A stretch of 64,000 bases of DNA from Deinococcus aerius (GTDB lineage: Bacteria; Deinococcota; Deinococci; Deinococcales; Deinococcaceae): positions 62,001 to 126,000 of the forward strand of contig NZ_BFAG01000010.1 of NCBI RefSeq assembly GCF_002897375.1. The letters run 5' to 3'. Below the pieces are notes generated by a model. The model was given only the letters and a program-made list of their open reading frames with translations. It ran no database searches and was not told where the DNA came from. Of the stretch, positions 17,236 through 27,072 are shown piece by piece. The stretch's first letter is position 1. Every line of letters starts with the position of its first letter. The translations under genes and the position numbers were made by a program.

Positions 17236-17239
<4 letters not shown>
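16301..17239 (-). CDS. wbpB: UDP-GlcNAc-uronate 3-dehydrogenase (WbpB/WlbA-like Gfo/Idh/MocA)
   Basis: A 312-residue NAD-dependent oxidoreductase. It starts [19 protein letters not shown] and continues with [15 protein letters not shown] and [13 protein letters not shown], carrying the EKP motif of the Gfo/Idh/MocA family. The [11 protein letters not shown] start and the [12 protein letters not shown] stretch are typical of the WlbA branch that oxidises C3 of UDP-GlcNAcA. The start is GTG 17239, overlapping the upstream stop (GTGA). The open frame continues upstream but that extension lies inside the preceding gene. Position between WbpA- and WbpD-like genes supports the role. Confidence 0.92.
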
Positions 17240-18561
<1,322 letters not shown>

Positions 18562-18597
18562 AACAACCTCAGGGAAAGCAACGCTGCGGCGGAACTC

Positions 18598-19854
18598 TCA
18601 GCGCGCGCCGAATCCGGTGCAGATCGTCCACAGCGTCTTGGCGACGATCCGGGCGTCCATCCAGAAGGAGAAATTCTTGATGTAGTACAGGTCGTAGCGC
18701 AGCTTCTCCAGCGTCTCGTCGGCCCCGGAGGCGTAGCCGTGCGTGACCTGCGCCCAGCCGGTGATGCCGGGTTTGACCCAGTGCCGCACCGGGTAGAGGT
18801 GCAGCTCGCGCTCGAACTGCTCGACAAAGGCCTGCTGCTCGGGGCGCGGTCCGATGATGCTCATGTCGCCGCGCAGGACGTTCCAGAACTGCGGCAACTC
18901 GTCGAGCCGGAACTTGCGCAGGTACCCGCCGAGCCGGGTCACCCGCAGGTCACCGGCCTGGGCGAAAGCGGCGCCGTGTTTCTCGGAATCGCGCTTCATG
19001 GTGCGGAACTTGGCGATGCGGAAGGGCCGACCATGCTGCCCCACCCGCCACTGCCAGAACAGCACGGGTCGCCCGGCGTCGAGGGCGACCAGCAGCGCTA
19101 CCACCAGCAGCAGCGGCAGCAGCACCGGCAGCGCTGCCAGGACGGCGACGATGTCGAAGAGGCGCTTGAGGACGGCATAGGTATCGTCGAAGTTCGTCTG
19201 GTCCATCCGGCCCGTGTGCAGGTGTTCCAGCGCCACCCGCCCGTGCAGTTCCTCACCCAGCGTGGCGGGCGTCCACACGGGCGTGCCTGACGCCTGAGCG
19301 TGCAGCACCAGCTCCAGCCACTCCGGGCAGGAGGGCGCGGACGGGTCGAGCAGCAGGGCATCCACCTCGCGCAGCGTGACCTCCCGGGGCGCGTCGAGGC
19401 GGACGTAGTGGACCCGGGAGTGGTGGGGGAGGGAGTGGCTGGCATTCGCCGAGGTGCCGATCAGGACCGGGGGCGTCATCCGCCGCAGCGCCAGGCGGGC
19501 CAGGATCATGGTCATGCCCCAGACCAGGGGCAGCAGCAGGAACTCGCCGGGCGGGAGGGCGAGGTGCGAGAGCCCCGCTAGCCCCAGCGCCAGGACTGCC
19601 GCCAGCAGGGGCGTGGTGACCGCCCGGGCGTAGGGGTCGAGCGCCAGCGCGTGCCGGTTCTCCCGGGTCACGACCCAGGCGGTCCAGGTCGCCAGCAGCC
19701 AGAGCGCCGCCACGGCCCAGGTTGCCCCAGGCATCAGACCACCCAGCAGCAGGCTCAACAGGGCGGCCGCCCCCAGATCCAGGGCCGTGAGTGCCGTGAG
19801 AAGCTTGAGCCTTAGGTGACTATGCTGAGACGGATGGAACCGGTTGACGATCAT
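18598..19854 (-). CDS. Initiating sugar-1-phosphate transferase (polyprenyl glycosylphosphotransferase)
   Basis: A 418-residue bacterial sugar transferase (WbaP/WcaJ class) that loads the first sugar-1-phosphate onto undecaprenyl phosphate. Four hydrophobic segments fill about residues 15-130, a soluble linker follows, then a membrane re-entrant segment (LFDIVAVLAALPVLLPLLLV). The catalytic domain has KFRTM, LRKFRLDELPQFWNVLRGDM, SIIGPRP and WVKPGITGWAQV. It starts the repeat unit built by the genes downstream. A consensus-like promoter and GAGGGGGG ribosome-binding site precede ATG 19854, making this the likely first gene of a ten-gene operon. Confidence 0.95.
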   Translation of the reverse strand: MIVNRFHPSQHSHLRLKLLTALTALDLGAAALLSLLLGGLMPGATWAVAALWLLATWTAWVVTRENRHALALDPYARAVTTPLLAAVLALGLAGLSHLALPPGEFLLLPLVWGMTMILARLALRRMTPPVLIGTSANASHSLPHHSRVHYVRLDAPREVTLREVDALLLDPSAPSCPEWLELVLHAQASGTPVWTPATLGEELHGRVALEHLHTGRMDQTNFDDTYAVLKRLFDIVAVLAALPVLLPLLLVVALLVALDAGRPVLFWQWRVGQHGRPFRIAKFRTMKRDSEKHGAAFAQAGDLRVTRLGGYLRKFRLDELPQFWNVLRGDMSIIGPRPEQQAFVEQFERELHLYPVRHWVKPGITGWAQVTHGYASGADETLEKLRYDLYYIKNFSFWMDARIVAKTLWTICTGFGAR

Positions 19855-19872
19855 GAACCCCCCTCTGACTTC

Positions 19873-19900
19873 AGGTTAGCTTAATCTGACCGGGCAGCAA
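19873..19900 (-). promoter_or_regulatory. Promoter of the polysaccharide operon
   Basis: Minus-strand -35 TTGCTG (19900-19895) and -10 TAACCT (19878-19873) are separated by 16 bases. The predicted start lies about 12 bases before ATG 19854. The rest of 19901-20411 holds no gene that I can support. A short 6-bp hairpin (20186-20191 with 20198-20203) is the only other structure noted. Confidence 0.6.
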
Positions 19901-20411
19901 CCAAATGTAACGCTGAGCGCGGTGGCCGGGAAACGCCCCGCTAGGGCGATCTAAACGGAACTGTATAGGTAGGCGTCGTACTCATGGCGCTCATGTGCGG
20001 GATGTGTTCTCCCCACTCGCTGGGCCAGTGTAAGAGAAAGATGTCAGGGGTGCCTACGAAAACTTCATACTTTTGGGGTGCGGGTGGGAGGGTGTTCACC
20101 CGGCTGTGCCCCATCCTGGGAGCGGTGGGTTGGGGGCGTGGCGCCGGGGACCGGGCGTCCCCGCTTCCGGGCAACAGGAAGCTGCCCACGGTCCTCGCCG
20201 TGGCGCTGACAACTTGACTTTCGGGGAAGAGTGAACGTGACGTGGATGGAGAACACCTCACAGCCACGTGGGTCCCCGCGGTGGGGGGAGGCGAGTGCGC
20301 GCCGCGTGGTGGGGGCGGGGACACTCGGAAAGAGGCCCTGAGAGCTGCCGAGAAGCACCTCGACCGTTGCGGGTTGGAGTCGGCGAAGGGTCCGGGGGCC
20401 GGCCCTGCTCG

Positions 20412-21209
20412 TCAGCCCGGGCGTTCCCCCAGGAGTTGCCGGGCGAACATCAGCACGAAGCGGGGGTTTTGCCGGACGTAGCGCTTCCACAGCCGCCGGG
20501 GCTCCATCGCCAGCCGGAAGAGCCACTCCAGCCCCAGCCGCTGCATCAACCCGGGCGCCTGCCGGACCCGCCCCGAGTGGAAGTCGAAGGCCGCGCCCAC
20601 CCCGAGCATGGTGAGGGGCAGCACGCCGTGGTGGCGGTACATCCACCACTCCTGCTTGGGGCAGCCGATGCCCACGAAGAGGATGCGGGCCCCCGAGGCC
20701 AGGATCTGCCGCACATCCTCGGCGTCCTCCTTGGGGGTCAGGGGGCGGAAGGGCGGGGCGATGGCGCAGGCCACCTGAATGCCGGGGAACTCGTGGTGGA
20801 GGAAGGCCTTGAAGTCGTGCAGGCTCTGCGGGGTGCCCCCGTACAGGCCGATGGGCACCCCTGCTTTCGCTGCCGCCGCGCAGATGTGCAGGGTCAGCGT
20901 GGGGCCATAGACGCGCTCGGCGCCCGGAACGCCCAGCAGCTTGAGGGCCCAGACCAGCGGCACCCCGTCGGGCGTGACCAGATCGGCGGAGTTCGTGACC
21001 GCCTGAAACTCGGGGTCGTCCACCCCCTCCATCACCATGTGGACGTTCGCGGCGTGGACTCGGCGGGAGCCCCCGGCCCGCGCCCAGGCGAGGACGTCGG
21101 CGGTCGCCCGGGCGTAGCTCGTCGCGTCGATCCGGGTGCCCAGGATGGGGCGGGAAGAGGGCCGGTCGGACGGGCGCGGCAGGGGGGTGGGGAGGAGTTC
21201 GGCTATCAT
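20412..21209 (-). CDS. WecG/TagA/CpsF family glycosyltransferase
   Basis: A 265-residue GT26 enzyme that adds N-acetylmannosamine (or a related aminosugar) to a polyprenyl-linked GlcNAc. The domain begins ILGTRIDATSYARATADVL. Family motifs are HAANVHMVMEG, NSADLVTPDGVPLVWA, the ALKLLGVPGAERVYGPTL run, GLYGGTP, and LFVGIGCPKQEWWMY, followed by GVGAAFDFHSGRVRQAP. The frame extends upstream, but TACACT lies 6 bases before ATG 21209 (leaderless). It lies 0.6 kb upstream of the glycan operon and probably contributes to the same or a related polymer. Confidence 0.93.
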   Translation of the reverse strand: MIAELLPTPLPRPSDRPSSRPILGTRIDATSYARATADVLAWARAGGSRRVHAANVHMVMEGVDDPEFQAVTNSADLVTPDGVPLVWALKLLGVPGAERVYGPTLTLHICAAAAKAGVPIGLYGGTPQSLHDFKAFLHHEFPGIQVACAIAPPFRPLTPKEDAEDVRQILASGARILFVGIGCPKQEWWMYRHHGVLPLTMLGVGAAFDFHSGRVRQAPGLMQRLGLEWLFRLAMEPRRLWKRYVRQNPRFVLMFARQLLGERPG

Positions 21210-21215
21210 CACGCC

Positions 21216-21221
21216 AGTGTA
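21216..21221 (-). promoter_or_regulatory. -10 box of leaderless WecG/TagA gene
   Basis: TACACT on the minus strand ends 6 bases before ATG 21209. No ribosome-binding site is present. Confidence 0.6.
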
Positions 21222-21329
21222 CGCACCCCGGCGGCGGGGGGCGGGAGGATGGCTGGAAATCCCCCACCCATCACCGCCCGCCCCCACCGGGAGACGTTCC
21301 GGTAACGTCCCGGAGCCGATCTTTCGGGA

Positions 21330-21449
21330 ATGAAATCTCGGGTACGGCGGTACGTCTGGCATCTGAAGCGCCACGACGCCTTCTGGATGGCGCTCATGGC
21401 CTGCGGAATCGTCCTCCTGACCCTGTTGATCGTGCAGGTGCTGCGTTGA
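21330..21449 (+). CDS. 39-residue basic single-span membrane microprotein
   Basis: A very small frame starting MKSRVRRYVWHLKRHDAFW and ending in a hydrophobic helix (MALMACGIVLLTLLIVQVLR). The arrangement of a basic N-terminus followed by one transmembrane helix is coherent for a membrane microprotein. No strong ribosome-binding site is seen. The next 315 bases (21450-21764) hold no gene that I can support. Function is unknown, and homologues in related genomes would decide whether it is real. Confidence 0.45.
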   Translation: MKSRVRRYVWHLKRHDAFWMALMACGIVLLTLLIVQVLR

Positions 21450-21764
21450 CGGGTGCCCAGACGGGCCGTGGCGTACCGGCATGTGCGGGGCGCCGCCGCG
21501 CCAGCAGGCCCGGGCCGACCGCCCTTGTCCATCCGCTCTGGTGAGGCACATCTCCGGCCGGGAACATGATGCCGACCGCCGAACAGCTCGCCGCCAGGGC
21601 CACCGTTCCCGCCCGGGAGCCGCATCGGAAACGGTCCCCCGCCCATGCTCGCGGCCCGTCCTGAGCTTCGGGGCGCCGCTCGATCCCGGCTCCGGGCTGG
21701 ACCCGGCATTGCGGGCCGCCGTCCCCCCATTCCAGTGTCCACCGCTGTCCTGTGGCGCCCCGCC

Positions 21765-23018
21765 TCAGCCCGCGTCCCCCTCCACGTCGGTGAGGTCCAT
21801 CGCGCGCAGCTCGGGGGCGAGGAAGGCGGTCACGCCCACCACGAGCAGCGTGACCAGGCCGCCGAGCCACACGCTGCGGGCGGTGCCCAGCAGGCTGGCG
21901 GCCACCCCGCTCTCGAAGGCGCCGAGTTCGTTGCTCGCCCCGATGAACATGGAACTGACGGCACTCACCCGCCCGCGCAGGTGGTCGGGGGCCTTGAGGC
22001 GCAGGGTGGCGCGGCGCACGACCATGCTGATGCCGTCGAACAGCCCCGCGAACACGAGCGCCGCCACGCTGAGGACGAGGTTCCGCGACAGCCCGAAGAC
22101 CACCATGCACACCCCGAAGCCCGCCACCGCCCCCAGCAGGGTGCGCCCGGCATTCTTGCCTGGCGGGCGGCTGGTGGCGTACAGCATCACCGCGAGCGCC
22201 CCGACGCTGGGCGCCGCGACAAGCACCCCCAATCCAGTCGGCCCCACCCGCAGGATGTCCGAGGCGAACACTGGCAGCAGCGCCACCGCGCCCCCGAACA
22301 GCACGCTGAAGAGGTCGAGCGCCATGCTCCCCACCAGGACCTGCCGCCGCAGGACGAAGGCCAAGCCCTCCTTGATGCTCTGCCATACGGGCTCGCCGGG
22401 CACAAACTGGGGGCGTGGCTTGGGCCGGATGAAGGCCACGCACCCCAGCGCCACCCCGAAGAGCGCGGCGGCGAAGAGGTACGACCCGCGCGCCCCCAGC
22501 GCCGCGTACAGCACGCCGCCGAGCGCCGGGCCCGCGATGGCCGCCGCCTGCCACACGCTCGCCTGCCACGCCGAGGCGCGCAGCAGCAACTCGCGCGGCA
22601 CGACCTGCGCCTCGAAGGCCGGGAGGGCCGGGTCGGAAAAGCCGCGCGCCAGCCCCAGGCAGAACACCAGCGCCAGAATGGGCCAGACGCCCACCCCCGC
22701 CCCCAGCAGCGCGTACCCGGCAAACAGCAGCGCGCACCCGACCTCGACGGTCGTGGTGGTCAGCAGGATGCGGCGCCGGTCGCTGCGGTCGGCCACCACC
22801 CCGCCGAAGAGGGCCAGGCTGAGCGCCGGAATCGCCTCCACCAGCCCCAGGAGGCCCAGCGTGAGCGGGTTTTTCGTGAGCTGGTAGAGCTGGTAGGCGA
22901 CGGTGAGCGCCACTGCGCGGCCCGCCAGGGTGCTGCACAGGGTGGCGAGCAGCATGGCGCGAAATTCGGGAAGTTGCAGGACGGCCCGGGTGGCGGGGTC
23001 CCTGGCGAGGGCCAACAT
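21765..23018 (-). CDS. Major facilitator superfamily exporter (EntS/DHA3-like)
   Basis: A 417-residue transporter with about 12 hydrophobic segments. The N-terminus ([24 protein letters not shown]) and the loop [15 protein letters not shown] between helices 2 and 3 match the EntS/multidrug DHA3 branch. [25 protein letters not shown] is the corresponding C-terminal signature. It is likely a proton-driven exporter of a small molecule, with the substrate unknown. The start at ATG 23018 is supported by TAGAGT six bases upstream (leaderless). It is divergent from the ketoacyl synthase gene with 155 bases between. Confidence 0.9.
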   Translation of the reverse strand: MLALARDPATRAVLQLPEFRAMLLATLCSTLAGRAVALTVAYQLYQLTKNPLTLGLLGLVEAIPALSLALFGGVVADRSDRRRILLTTTTVEVGCALLFAGYALLGAGVGVWPILALVFCLGLARGFSDPALPAFEAQVVPRELLLRASAWQASVWQAAAIAGPALGGVLYAALGARGSYLFAAALFGVALGCVAFIRPKPRPQFVPGEPVWQSIKEGLAFVLRRQVLVGSMALDLFSVLFGGAVALLPVFASDILRVGPTGLGVLVAAPSVGALAVMLYATSRPPGKNAGRTLLGAVAGFGVCMVVFGLSRNLVLSVAALVFAGLFDGISMVVRRATLRLKAPDHLRGRVSAVSSMFIGASNELGAFESGVAASLLGTARSVWLGGLVTLLVVGVTAFLAPELRAMDLTDVEGDAG

Positions 23019-23024
23019 GGGCGC

Positions 23025-23030
23025 ACTCTA
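23025..23030 (-). promoter_or_regulatory. -10 box of leaderless MFS gene
   Basis: TAGAGT on the minus strand ends 6 bases before ATG 23018, with no ribosome-binding site. Confidence 0.6.
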
Positions 23031-23070
23031 GCGGCCCGGTGCAGGCAGGAGCCCTCCGGCAGTCACGGCT

Positions 23071-23076
23071 TATGAT
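23071..23076 (+). promoter_or_regulatory. Possible -10 box upstream of ketoacyl synthase
   Basis: TATGAT about 98 bases before ATG 23174. The -35 is not convincing, so this is tentative. Confidence 0.3.
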
Positions 23077-23173
23077 GGTTGGACCAGTACACATGCAGTG
23101 CAAATCGTCGCGGGAGTCGTCAACAGGTCGGGGACGTTTGGCCCAGCAACGTGGATAGGGCGAGGAGCGGCGA

Positions 23174-24403
23174 ATGGAACGTGTGGTGGTGACGGGTGTG
23201 GGGGTATGCAGTCCCCTGGGTTCGGGGGTCGGGGAGTTCTGGCGCCGATTGCTCGCGGGACAGACGGGCGTTCGGGGGCTGGAGGGCACGGAGGCCGAGG
23301 CGCTGGGCCTGCGGGTGGCCGCGACGGTGCCCGACGAGGACCTCGAGCCCCACCTGGACCCCAAGGCGGCGCGCCGCATGAGCCGCTCCTCGCGCCTGGC
23401 GCTCGTGGCTGCCGGGGAGGCGGTGCGCCGGGCGGGCCTGGACGCGCCGGGCGTGGACCGGGAGGAGGTCGCCGTGATCGTGGGCAGCTCCATCGGCGGC
23501 TACAGCGCCAGCGAGGCCTCGTTCAGGGCCTTTTACCGCCAGGAGTCGGTTAGCCCCTTCACCATCCCGCTGTCCATGAACGTCGCGCCCGCCGCGAACA
23601 TCTCCATCCACCACGGCTTTCAGGGCCCGCTGCTCTCGGTGGACGCCGCCTGCGCGTCGGCCGCCCACTCCATCGGGCACGCCTTCGGCCTGATTGCCAG
23701 CGGCGCGGTGCCCGTGGCCGTCACGGGTGGGGCCGACAGCCCCTTTTCCCCCGCCGTCGTGCGCGCGTGGCGGGCCCTGCGGGTGCTGTCCGACTGGGCG
23801 GGTCCCGCGGAGGAGGCGTGCCGCCCCTTCAGCGCCGACCGCAGCGGCCTGGTGCTGGGCGAGGGCGCCGGGATCCTGGTGCTGGAGGCCGAACGCTCGG
23901 CCCGGGCGCGCGGCGCGACCATCCTGGCCGAACTTGTGGGCTACGGCGCGAGCTCGGACGCCCACCACCTCACCCAGACCGAGGCCGCGGGGCCGGTCCT
24001 CGCCATGCGGCGGGCCCTGCGCCAAGCCGGGGTGGACCCCGGGCGGGTGGATTACGTCAATGCCCACGCCACGGCCACGCCCCTCAACGACAAGACGGAG
24101 ACCCGGGCGATCCGGGAGGTGCTGGGGGAGCGCGCGCCCCGCGTCCCGGTGGTCGGCAACAAGGCGGCGCTGGGCCACGCGATGGGCGCGAGCGGCGCCC
24201 TGGAACTCGTCAGCGTGGTGCTCTCGCTGCGCGACCAGGTGGTGCCGCCCACCCTCAACTGCCGGGTGCCCGACCCCGAGTGCGACCTGGACTACGTGAC
24301 GGAGGGCTGCCGCCCGTGCCGGGTGGAGTACGCCCTCAGCAACTCCTTCGCCTTCGGCGGCAGCAACGCCGCCCTGCTGGTGAGGGCCTACAGGCCGGGC
24401 TGA
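23174..24403 (+). CDS. Beta-ketoacyl-[ACP] synthase, FabF-like
   Basis: A 409-residue thiolase-fold condensing enzyme. The N-terminus VVVTGVGVCSPLGSGV and C-terminus NSFAFGGSNAALLV are family hallmarks. The catalytic Cys160 lies in VDAACASAAHSIG, with His298 in NAHATATPLND and His335 in NKAALGHAMGASGA completing the C-H-H triad. It should extend an acyl-ACP with malonyl-ACP. It is not next to an ACP gene or other fatty-acid genes, so it may be a second, specialised synthase rather than the housekeeping FabF. The AGGAG ribosome-binding site fits ATG 23174. Confidence 0.93.
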   Translation: MERVVVTGVGVCSPLGSGVGEFWRRLLAGQTGVRGLEGTEAEALGLRVAATVPDEDLEPHLDPKAARRMSRSSRLALVAAGEAVRRAGLDAPGVDREEVAVIVGSSIGGYSASEASFRAFYRQESVSPFTIPLSMNVAPAANISIHHGFQGPLLSVDAACASAAHSIGHAFGLIASGAVPVAVTGGADSPFSPAVVRAWRALRVLSDWAGPAEEACRPFSADRSGLVLGEGAGILVLEAERSARARGATILAELVGYGASSDAHHLTQTEAAGPVLAMRRALRQAGVDPGRVDYVNAHATATPLNDKTETRAIREVLGERAPRVPVVGNKAALGHAMGASGALELVSVVLSLRDQVVPPTLNCRVPDPECDLDYVTEGCRPCRVEYALSNSFAFGGSNAALLVRAYRPG

Positions 24404-24478
24404 CAGCAGCGGAGGGCCAGGTCCAGAGTTGGTCCCCGGACGCCCCGTGAGGAGGAACCTGCCAGGTCTTGGAAGCAG

Positions 24479-24520
24479 GGGCACCCTCCTCCCACGCGGG
24501 GGCGGAAAGGAGGGGCGCCC
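24479..24520 (+). terminator. GC-rich hairpin downstream of ketoacyl synthase
   Basis: A stem of about 11 bp with one bulge (24479-24490 with 24508-24520) lies 76 bases after the stop. No U-run follows directly, so it is a weak terminator candidate. The rest of 24404-24620 holds nothing else that I can support. Confidence 0.35.
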
Positions 24521-24625
24521 GTCTGGTGGTGACAGCGATTTCTCAGCAGTAAGGTCGAAGGGGACCCTGGCTCTCCTTTTTTAACGTTCTACCTGGCCTG
24601 CTGCTTCCAAGAGCCCAGAAAGTGA

Positions 24626-24655
24626 TTGACAGCGGTTTCAGAACATGCGTATGCT
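24626..24655 (+). promoter_or_regulatory. Promoter of the LacI-family regulator
   Basis: -35 TTGACA (24626-24631), an 18-base spacer and -10 TATGCT (24650-24655), 14 bases before ATG 24670. This is the best -35 match in the window. Confidence 0.7.
24627..24640. promoter_or_regulatory. Candidate LacI-family operator overlapping the -35
   Basis: TGACAGCGGTTTCA is an imperfect 14-base dyad with a central CG, the LacI-family hallmark. It overlaps the regulator's own -35 box and matches the second site at 25716-25729 at 12 of 14 positions. The placement implies autorepression. Confidence 0.5.
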
Positions 24656-24669
24656 CTTCCCAAGCACAT

Positions 24670-25674
24670 ATGGAACCTACTGTGACGCTCGCGGAAGTGG
24701 CGCGTGCAGCCGGAGTGTCGGCCAGCACGGTCTCCCGGATTCTCAATGGCACGGCGAACGTGAGTGCCGAGAAGCGGGAGGTGGTCGAACGCACCCTGAC
24801 GCGGCTGAACTACCGGCCCAATGTGCTTGCCCGCGGCCTGGCGAGTGGCCGGACCATGAGCGTCGGCGTCCTGACCCAGGACATCTCCAGCCCCTTCTAC
24901 GGCGACACGCTGCGGGGGCTGGAGCAGGGCCTCGCCCGCAGCGGCTACCACCCGGTCGTGATCAGCGGCCACTGGCGGGCGCAGGAGGAGATGGAGGCCA
25001 TCGATTTCCTGGTCACGCGCCGGGTGGACGGCATGGCCGTGCTGGGCGGCGTCGCTCCCGACGAGCGGCTGCGCGAGGTGGCGGGCCAGGTGCCCCTCGT
25101 CGCCCTGGGGCGCAGTGTGCCCGGGCTGGAAGCGCAGTGCTTGCGGCTGGACAACCACAGCGGGGCGTATGCCGCCACCCGCCACCTGATCGACCTTGGC
25201 CACCGCGCCATCGCCCACATCGCCGGGGTGCCGTCGCACCGGGACGCGCAGGACCGCCTGTCCGGGTACCGCGCCGCCCTGGAGGACGCCGGGCTCCCCT
25301 TCGACCCCGACCTCGTGCTGGAGGGAGACTTCCTGGAGCAGTCGGGCTTCCTGGCCGCGACCCGGCTGATCGAGGGGCGGCGGATGTTCACGGCGATCTT
25401 CGCGGCGAACGACCAGATGGCCTACGGGGCGCGCCTCGCCCTGTACCGCCGCGGCCTGCGCGTGCCCGAGGACGTGTCGCTCGTGGGCTTCGACGACCTG
25501 CCGGGCTCGATCTACACCACCCCCCCCCTCACCACCGTCCGGCAACCCACTTACGAGATGGGCGTGGCCGCCGCCGCCTGCGTCCTGGGGCTGCTGCGCG
25601 GTGAGCCTCCCGAACTGCCCCCCCTCGGCGTTGAACTGATCGTCCGCGAGTCCACCGCCCGCCGCCGCCTGTAG
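24670..25674 (+). CDS. LacI-family transcriptional regulator of the glycan locus
   Basis: A 334-residue regulator. The helix-turn-helix is TLAEVARAAGVSASTVSRIL (about residues 6-25), followed by a hinge helix (YRPNVLARGLASG) and a periplasmic-binding-protein-like sensor domain (VGVLTQDISSPFYGDTLRG to VSLVGFDDLPGSIYTTPPLTTVRQP). It likely binds a mono- or oligosaccharide released by the glycosidases downstream and controls the ABC transporter operon that follows 90 bases later. ATG 24670 is chosen because the HTH begins at once and the promoter ends 14 bases upstream. No strong ribosome-binding site is seen. A 14-base operator-like dyad lies on each side of the gene. Confidence 0.93.
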   Translation: MEPTVTLAEVARAAGVSASTVSRILNGTANVSAEKREVVERTLTRLNYRPNVLARGLASGRTMSVGVLTQDISSPFYGDTLRGLEQGLARSGYHPVVISGHWRAQEEMEAIDFLVTRRVDGMAVLGGVAPDERLREVAGQVPLVALGRSVPGLEAQCLRLDNHSGAYAATRHLIDLGHRAIAHIAGVPSHRDAQDRLSGYRAALEDAGLPFDPDLVLEGDFLEQSGFLAATRLIEGRRMFTAIFAANDQMAYGARLALYRRGLRVPEDVSLVGFDDLPGSIYTTPPLTTVRQPTYEMGVAAAACVLGLLRGEPPELPPLGVELIVRESTARRRL

Positions 25675-25715
25675 GAGAACCGCCCCCGGGCCGGGAGGAG
25701 CCCTGCCGCCACGAA

Positions 25716-25729
25716 TGAAAGCGTTTTCA
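25716..25729. promoter_or_regulatory. Candidate LacI-family operator before the ABC transporter operon
   Basis: TGAAAGCGTTTTCA is a 12/14 symmetric dyad centred on CG, lying 36 bases before the binding-protein ATG in a short AT-rich patch. It resembles classic LacI/GalR-family operators and the copy at 24627-24640. Confidence 0.65.
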
Positions 25730-25764
25730 AGTTCAAAGACCATTTTTCGTCCCCGGAGGACCGT

Positions 25765-27015
25765 ATGAAAAAGACCCTGACCGCCCTGACCCTCGCCCTC
25801 GTCGCCAGCGTCGCCGGAGCCCAGACCAAGAAGACGATCACGGTCGGCGTGTTCCCGGACCTCGACAGCGTGGTGAAGGCCGCCCTGCCGGGCTTTTACA
25901 AGACGCACCCCAACATCGAGGTCAAGATCAACTCGCTCGCCTACGCCGACCACCACAACGCGCTGACCACGGCGCTCTCCACCGGCTCCGGCGCGAACGA
26001 CGTGGAGGCCATCGACTTCGGCTACATCGCCAAGTTCGCGGAGGGGGGCGGGCTGGTGGACCTCAGCAAGGCGCCCTACAACGCGGGCAGCCTGCGGTCG
26101 CGCTTCGTCGCCTACACCATGCCGCAGGCGACCACCCAGGATGGGCGGATCGTCGCCATCCCGACCGACATCGGGCCGGGCAGCATGTACTACCGCACCG
26201 ACTTCCTGAAGAAGGCGGGCGTACGGCCCATCGACCTGACCAAGAGCTGGGACTCGTACATCGCGGCGGGCAAGAAGATCGTGGCGGCCAACCCCGGCAC
26301 CTTCCTGATCCCCGACGCCTCGGAGGTCGCCACCATCATCATCCGCACGGGGCTCCAGCCGGGCGAGGGGCTGTACTTCGACAAGAACAACAAGGTCCTG
26401 GTCGGCCCGAACAACCCCCGCTTCGTGCGCGCCTTCACCGTCGCCAAGCAGATCCGCGACGCGAAACTCGACGGCAAGGTGGGGGCTGCCTTCAGCGCCG
26501 ACTGGACCACCGGCTTCCAGAAGGGCAACTTCGCCACTGAGGTGAGCGGCGCTTGGCTTGTGGGGCACATGCAGAACTGGCTCGCCAAGGACTACGCGGG
26601 CAAGTGGAACGCCGCCCAGCTTCCCGGCAACACCTTCACCTCGTACGGCGGCTCCTTCTACGGCATTCCCGCCCAGAGCAAGAACAAGGCCGAGGCCTGG
26701 GAACTCATCAAGTACCTCACCACCAACCCCGACCAGCAGGTGCTGGCGTTCAAGACGACGGGGGCGTTCCCCGCGCTCCTCGCCGCGCAGAACGCGCCGC
26801 TCTTCAACGAGGGCGTGCCGTACCTCGCGAACCAGAAGGCCCGCATCCTGTGGCGCCAGGCCGCGCTGAAGATCAAGCCCATCGACGTGAACCGCCTCGA
26901 CCCGGTCGCCGAGCAGATCGTGAACGACTCGCTGAGTGCGGTGCTCGACGGCTCCAAGACCGTGCAGCAGGCGCTCACCGACGCGCAGGGACTGATCCAG
27001 CGCCGCGCCCGCTGA
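25765..27015 (+). CDS. Sugar ABC transporter substrate-binding protein (SBP family 1)
   Basis: A 416-residue secreted binding protein. The signal peptide is MKKTLTALTLALVASVAGAQ. The mature part follows the maltose/cellobiose-type pattern: ITVGVFPDLDSVVKAALPGFYKTHP, NDVEAIDFGYIAKFAEGG, IGPGSMYYRTDFLKKAGV and KAEAWELIKYLTTNPDQ. It would deliver an oligosaccharide to the two permeases downstream. The ribosome-binding site GGAGG fits ATG 25765. A LacI-type operator precedes it and a terminator-like hairpin follows, so it is probably made in excess over the permeases. No ATPase gene is present in the locus, so a shared MsiK/MalK-type ATPase is presumably encoded elsewhere. Confidence 0.95.
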   Translation: MKKTLTALTLALVASVAGAQTKKTITVGVFPDLDSVVKAALPGFYKTHPNIEVKINSLAYADHHNALTTALSTGSGANDVEAIDFGYIAKFAEGGGLVDLSKAPYNAGSLRSRFVAYTMPQATTQDGRIVAIPTDIGPGSMYYRTDFLKKAGVRPIDLTKSWDSYIAAGKKIVAANPGTFLIPDASEVATIIIRTGLQPGEGLYFDKNNKVLVGPNNPRFVRAFTVAKQIRDAKLDGKVGAAFSADWTTGFQKGNFATEVSGAWLVGHMQNWLAKDYAGKWNAAQLPGNTFTSYGGSFYGIPAQSKNKAEAWELIKYLTTNPDQQVLAFKTTGAFPALLAAQNAPLFNEGVPYLANQKARILWRQAALKIKPIDVNRLDPVAEQIVNDSLSAVLDGSKTVQQALTDAQGLIQRRAR

Positions 27016-27026
27016 GGGCCGTTCCC

Positions 27027-27055
27027 GGGGGTCGCCACCACGCGGCCCCCTTTTT
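27027..27055 (+). terminator. Intra-operon terminator/attenuator after the binding-protein gene
   Basis: A 9-bp stem GGGGGTCGC/GCGGCCCCC (27027-27035 with 27042-27050, one G-U pair, 6-base loop) is directly followed by TTTTT. It sits between the binding-protein stop (27015) and the first permease start (27073), so it should reduce readthrough into the permeases. Confidence 0.75.
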
Positions 27056-27072
27056 GAAGAAGGAGCCCGGCC

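Noticed and set aside
20186..20203. Short 6-bp hairpin downstream of the WecG/TagA gene
   Set aside because: Too short and too far (over 200 bases) from the stop, with no U-run, to call a terminator.
19941..20324. Minus-strand frame containing a protein-like stretch (FVGTPDIFLLHW) in the gap between WecG/TagA and the sugar transferase
   Set aside because: Codon use is unlike the surrounding genes, there is no promoter or ribosome-binding site and its N-terminal part looks non-coding. At most a remnant.
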